Shown here piece by piece: positions 63,274-64,000 of a stretch of DNA of 64,000 bases (its first letter is position 1; each line of letters begins with the position of its first letter). The position numbers and the translations under genes were made by a program. The notes beneath the pieces are model-generated. The model ran no database searches. It was not told where the DNA came from and worked only from the letters and a program-made list of their open reading frames with translations. Source of the stretch: Amblyornis subalaris (taxonomy: Eukaryota; Chordata; Aves; Passeriformes; Ptilonorhynchidae); contig JACAXG010000028.1 in assembly GCA_018881555.1 (NCBI GenBank), positions 4,235,735-4,299,734 of the forward strand. Reading direction: 5' to 3'.

Positions 63274-64000
63274 CTGTGGTGAGAGGAAAAAGGTTTCATT
63301 GTGGAGAATGAGAGACACCAGTCACACCTTTCCCGGTGTTTGCCAGGTAAACCTGTTTATCTTGGGCAGCTCAGCTTCAGCTGCCACAGTCCTGTCTGCC
63401 AGAGGATGGGTGCAGACAACTCAGGCTGACCCTACAAAACAGGCTTTCTCTTGTCCCATTTTCTTGGACTGAGGCAGAGCTGCCTCCAGTCATATGTGTA
63501 TTTTATCTGCCTTATTATCAAAAATGGTACAAGAAAACTGCACCAAATCACTCCCTGCTGTGTGAATGTGATCTCCAGGAGAGGCAAACCAACGCCTCTC
63601 CAGAGGAAACTGTGTCATTATAAAAGCTCCTGAGATAGTGGTGAAGAATTGTGTTTCATCATGTTGTTAATGCCTGTGGTAATGTGCATTTTATTCCTAA
63701 GAATAGCTCTTCCCCTCTTGAGCTGAAATGCACAAGTGGGAAGGCCGGGCTCCAGGAAAGAATTAATGAAAGGAAAATGTCTGACACAATTTCCTTTTTA
63801 AATATTAAATGCCACAATGAGGCATATAACGGTGTGCTCCTGGCACATTTATTCCTTATGCCGTAGGGAATGAATCGCAGTACTCCGGTCATCCCTGGGT
63901 AAAAGATGATCTTGTCTGCCTTCTTGGGAGTGGTTTTCAGCTTTTTTACACCCCAATGGTCTAGTTCTTCATCTTTCTGTAGTGATCCATTTGCAAAGCC
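63274..64000 (-). other. AMZ1: AMZ1 intron (partial)
   Basis: This is sequence upstream of the last AMZ1 exon on the minus strand, running off the window. No further AMZ1 exon is seen: there is no zinc-site motif and none of the N-terminal domain residues. One minus-strand frame is open from 63659 to the right edge (about 113 codons), but its translation is not recognised. Confidence 0.7.

Noticed and set aside
1..64000. CRISPR arrays, bacterial operons, phage or integrated virus genes, tRNA or rRNA genes
   Set aside because: None seen. There are no regularly spaced direct repeats, no polymerase or integrase motifs in any frame, and no cloverleaf-like sequences noticed by eye.

Overview
This window is vertebrate nuclear DNA, most likely from a bird. 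The evidence is intron-split genes with GT-AG splice sites, a large CpG island, and three CR1 LINE 3' tails of the avian type. There is no bacterial, plasmid or phage gene organisation. A passerine or other neoavian bird is plausible from the CR1 style and the many T/G-rich tracts, but I cannot fix the species.

Layout: positions 1 to about 15,080 are gene-free flanking DNA holding the three CR1 fragments, a G-rich tract and a pyrimidine/purine switch. About 15,000-16,500 is the CpG-island promoter and first exon of GNA12, the G-protein alpha-12 subunit, on the plus strand. GNA12 is complete in four coding exons: 15914-16234, 27955-28170, 49235-49285 and 50271-50840. All introns are phase 0 and the predicted protein has 385 residues. 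The 3' UTR follows, with a proximal poly(A) signal near 52.2 kb and a candidate distal one near 57.44 kb. Positions 57.5-62.6 kb are intergenic, with a small GC-rich patch and a perfect MEF2/TATA-like palindrome. On the minus strand, 62704-63273 is the last coding exon of AMZ1 (archaemetzincin-1). The rest of AMZ1 lies beyond the right edge.

The GNA12/AMZ1 tail-to-tail order matches what I recall of human 7p22, which supports both calls. CARD11 would be expected further left, but no exon of it is visible here.

The two genes are not known to work together. GNA12 carries signals from membrane receptors to RhoGEFs and RhoA; AMZ1 is a putative zinc aminopeptidase. I found no previously undescribed system. 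The most useful observations are the duplicated CRE elements in the GNA12 promoter, a short uORF 25 nt before the start codon, the frame-neutral exons 2 and 3, the abrupt GC shift inside the last GNA12 exon, the MEF2/TATA palindrome between the genes, and old SINE-like remnants.
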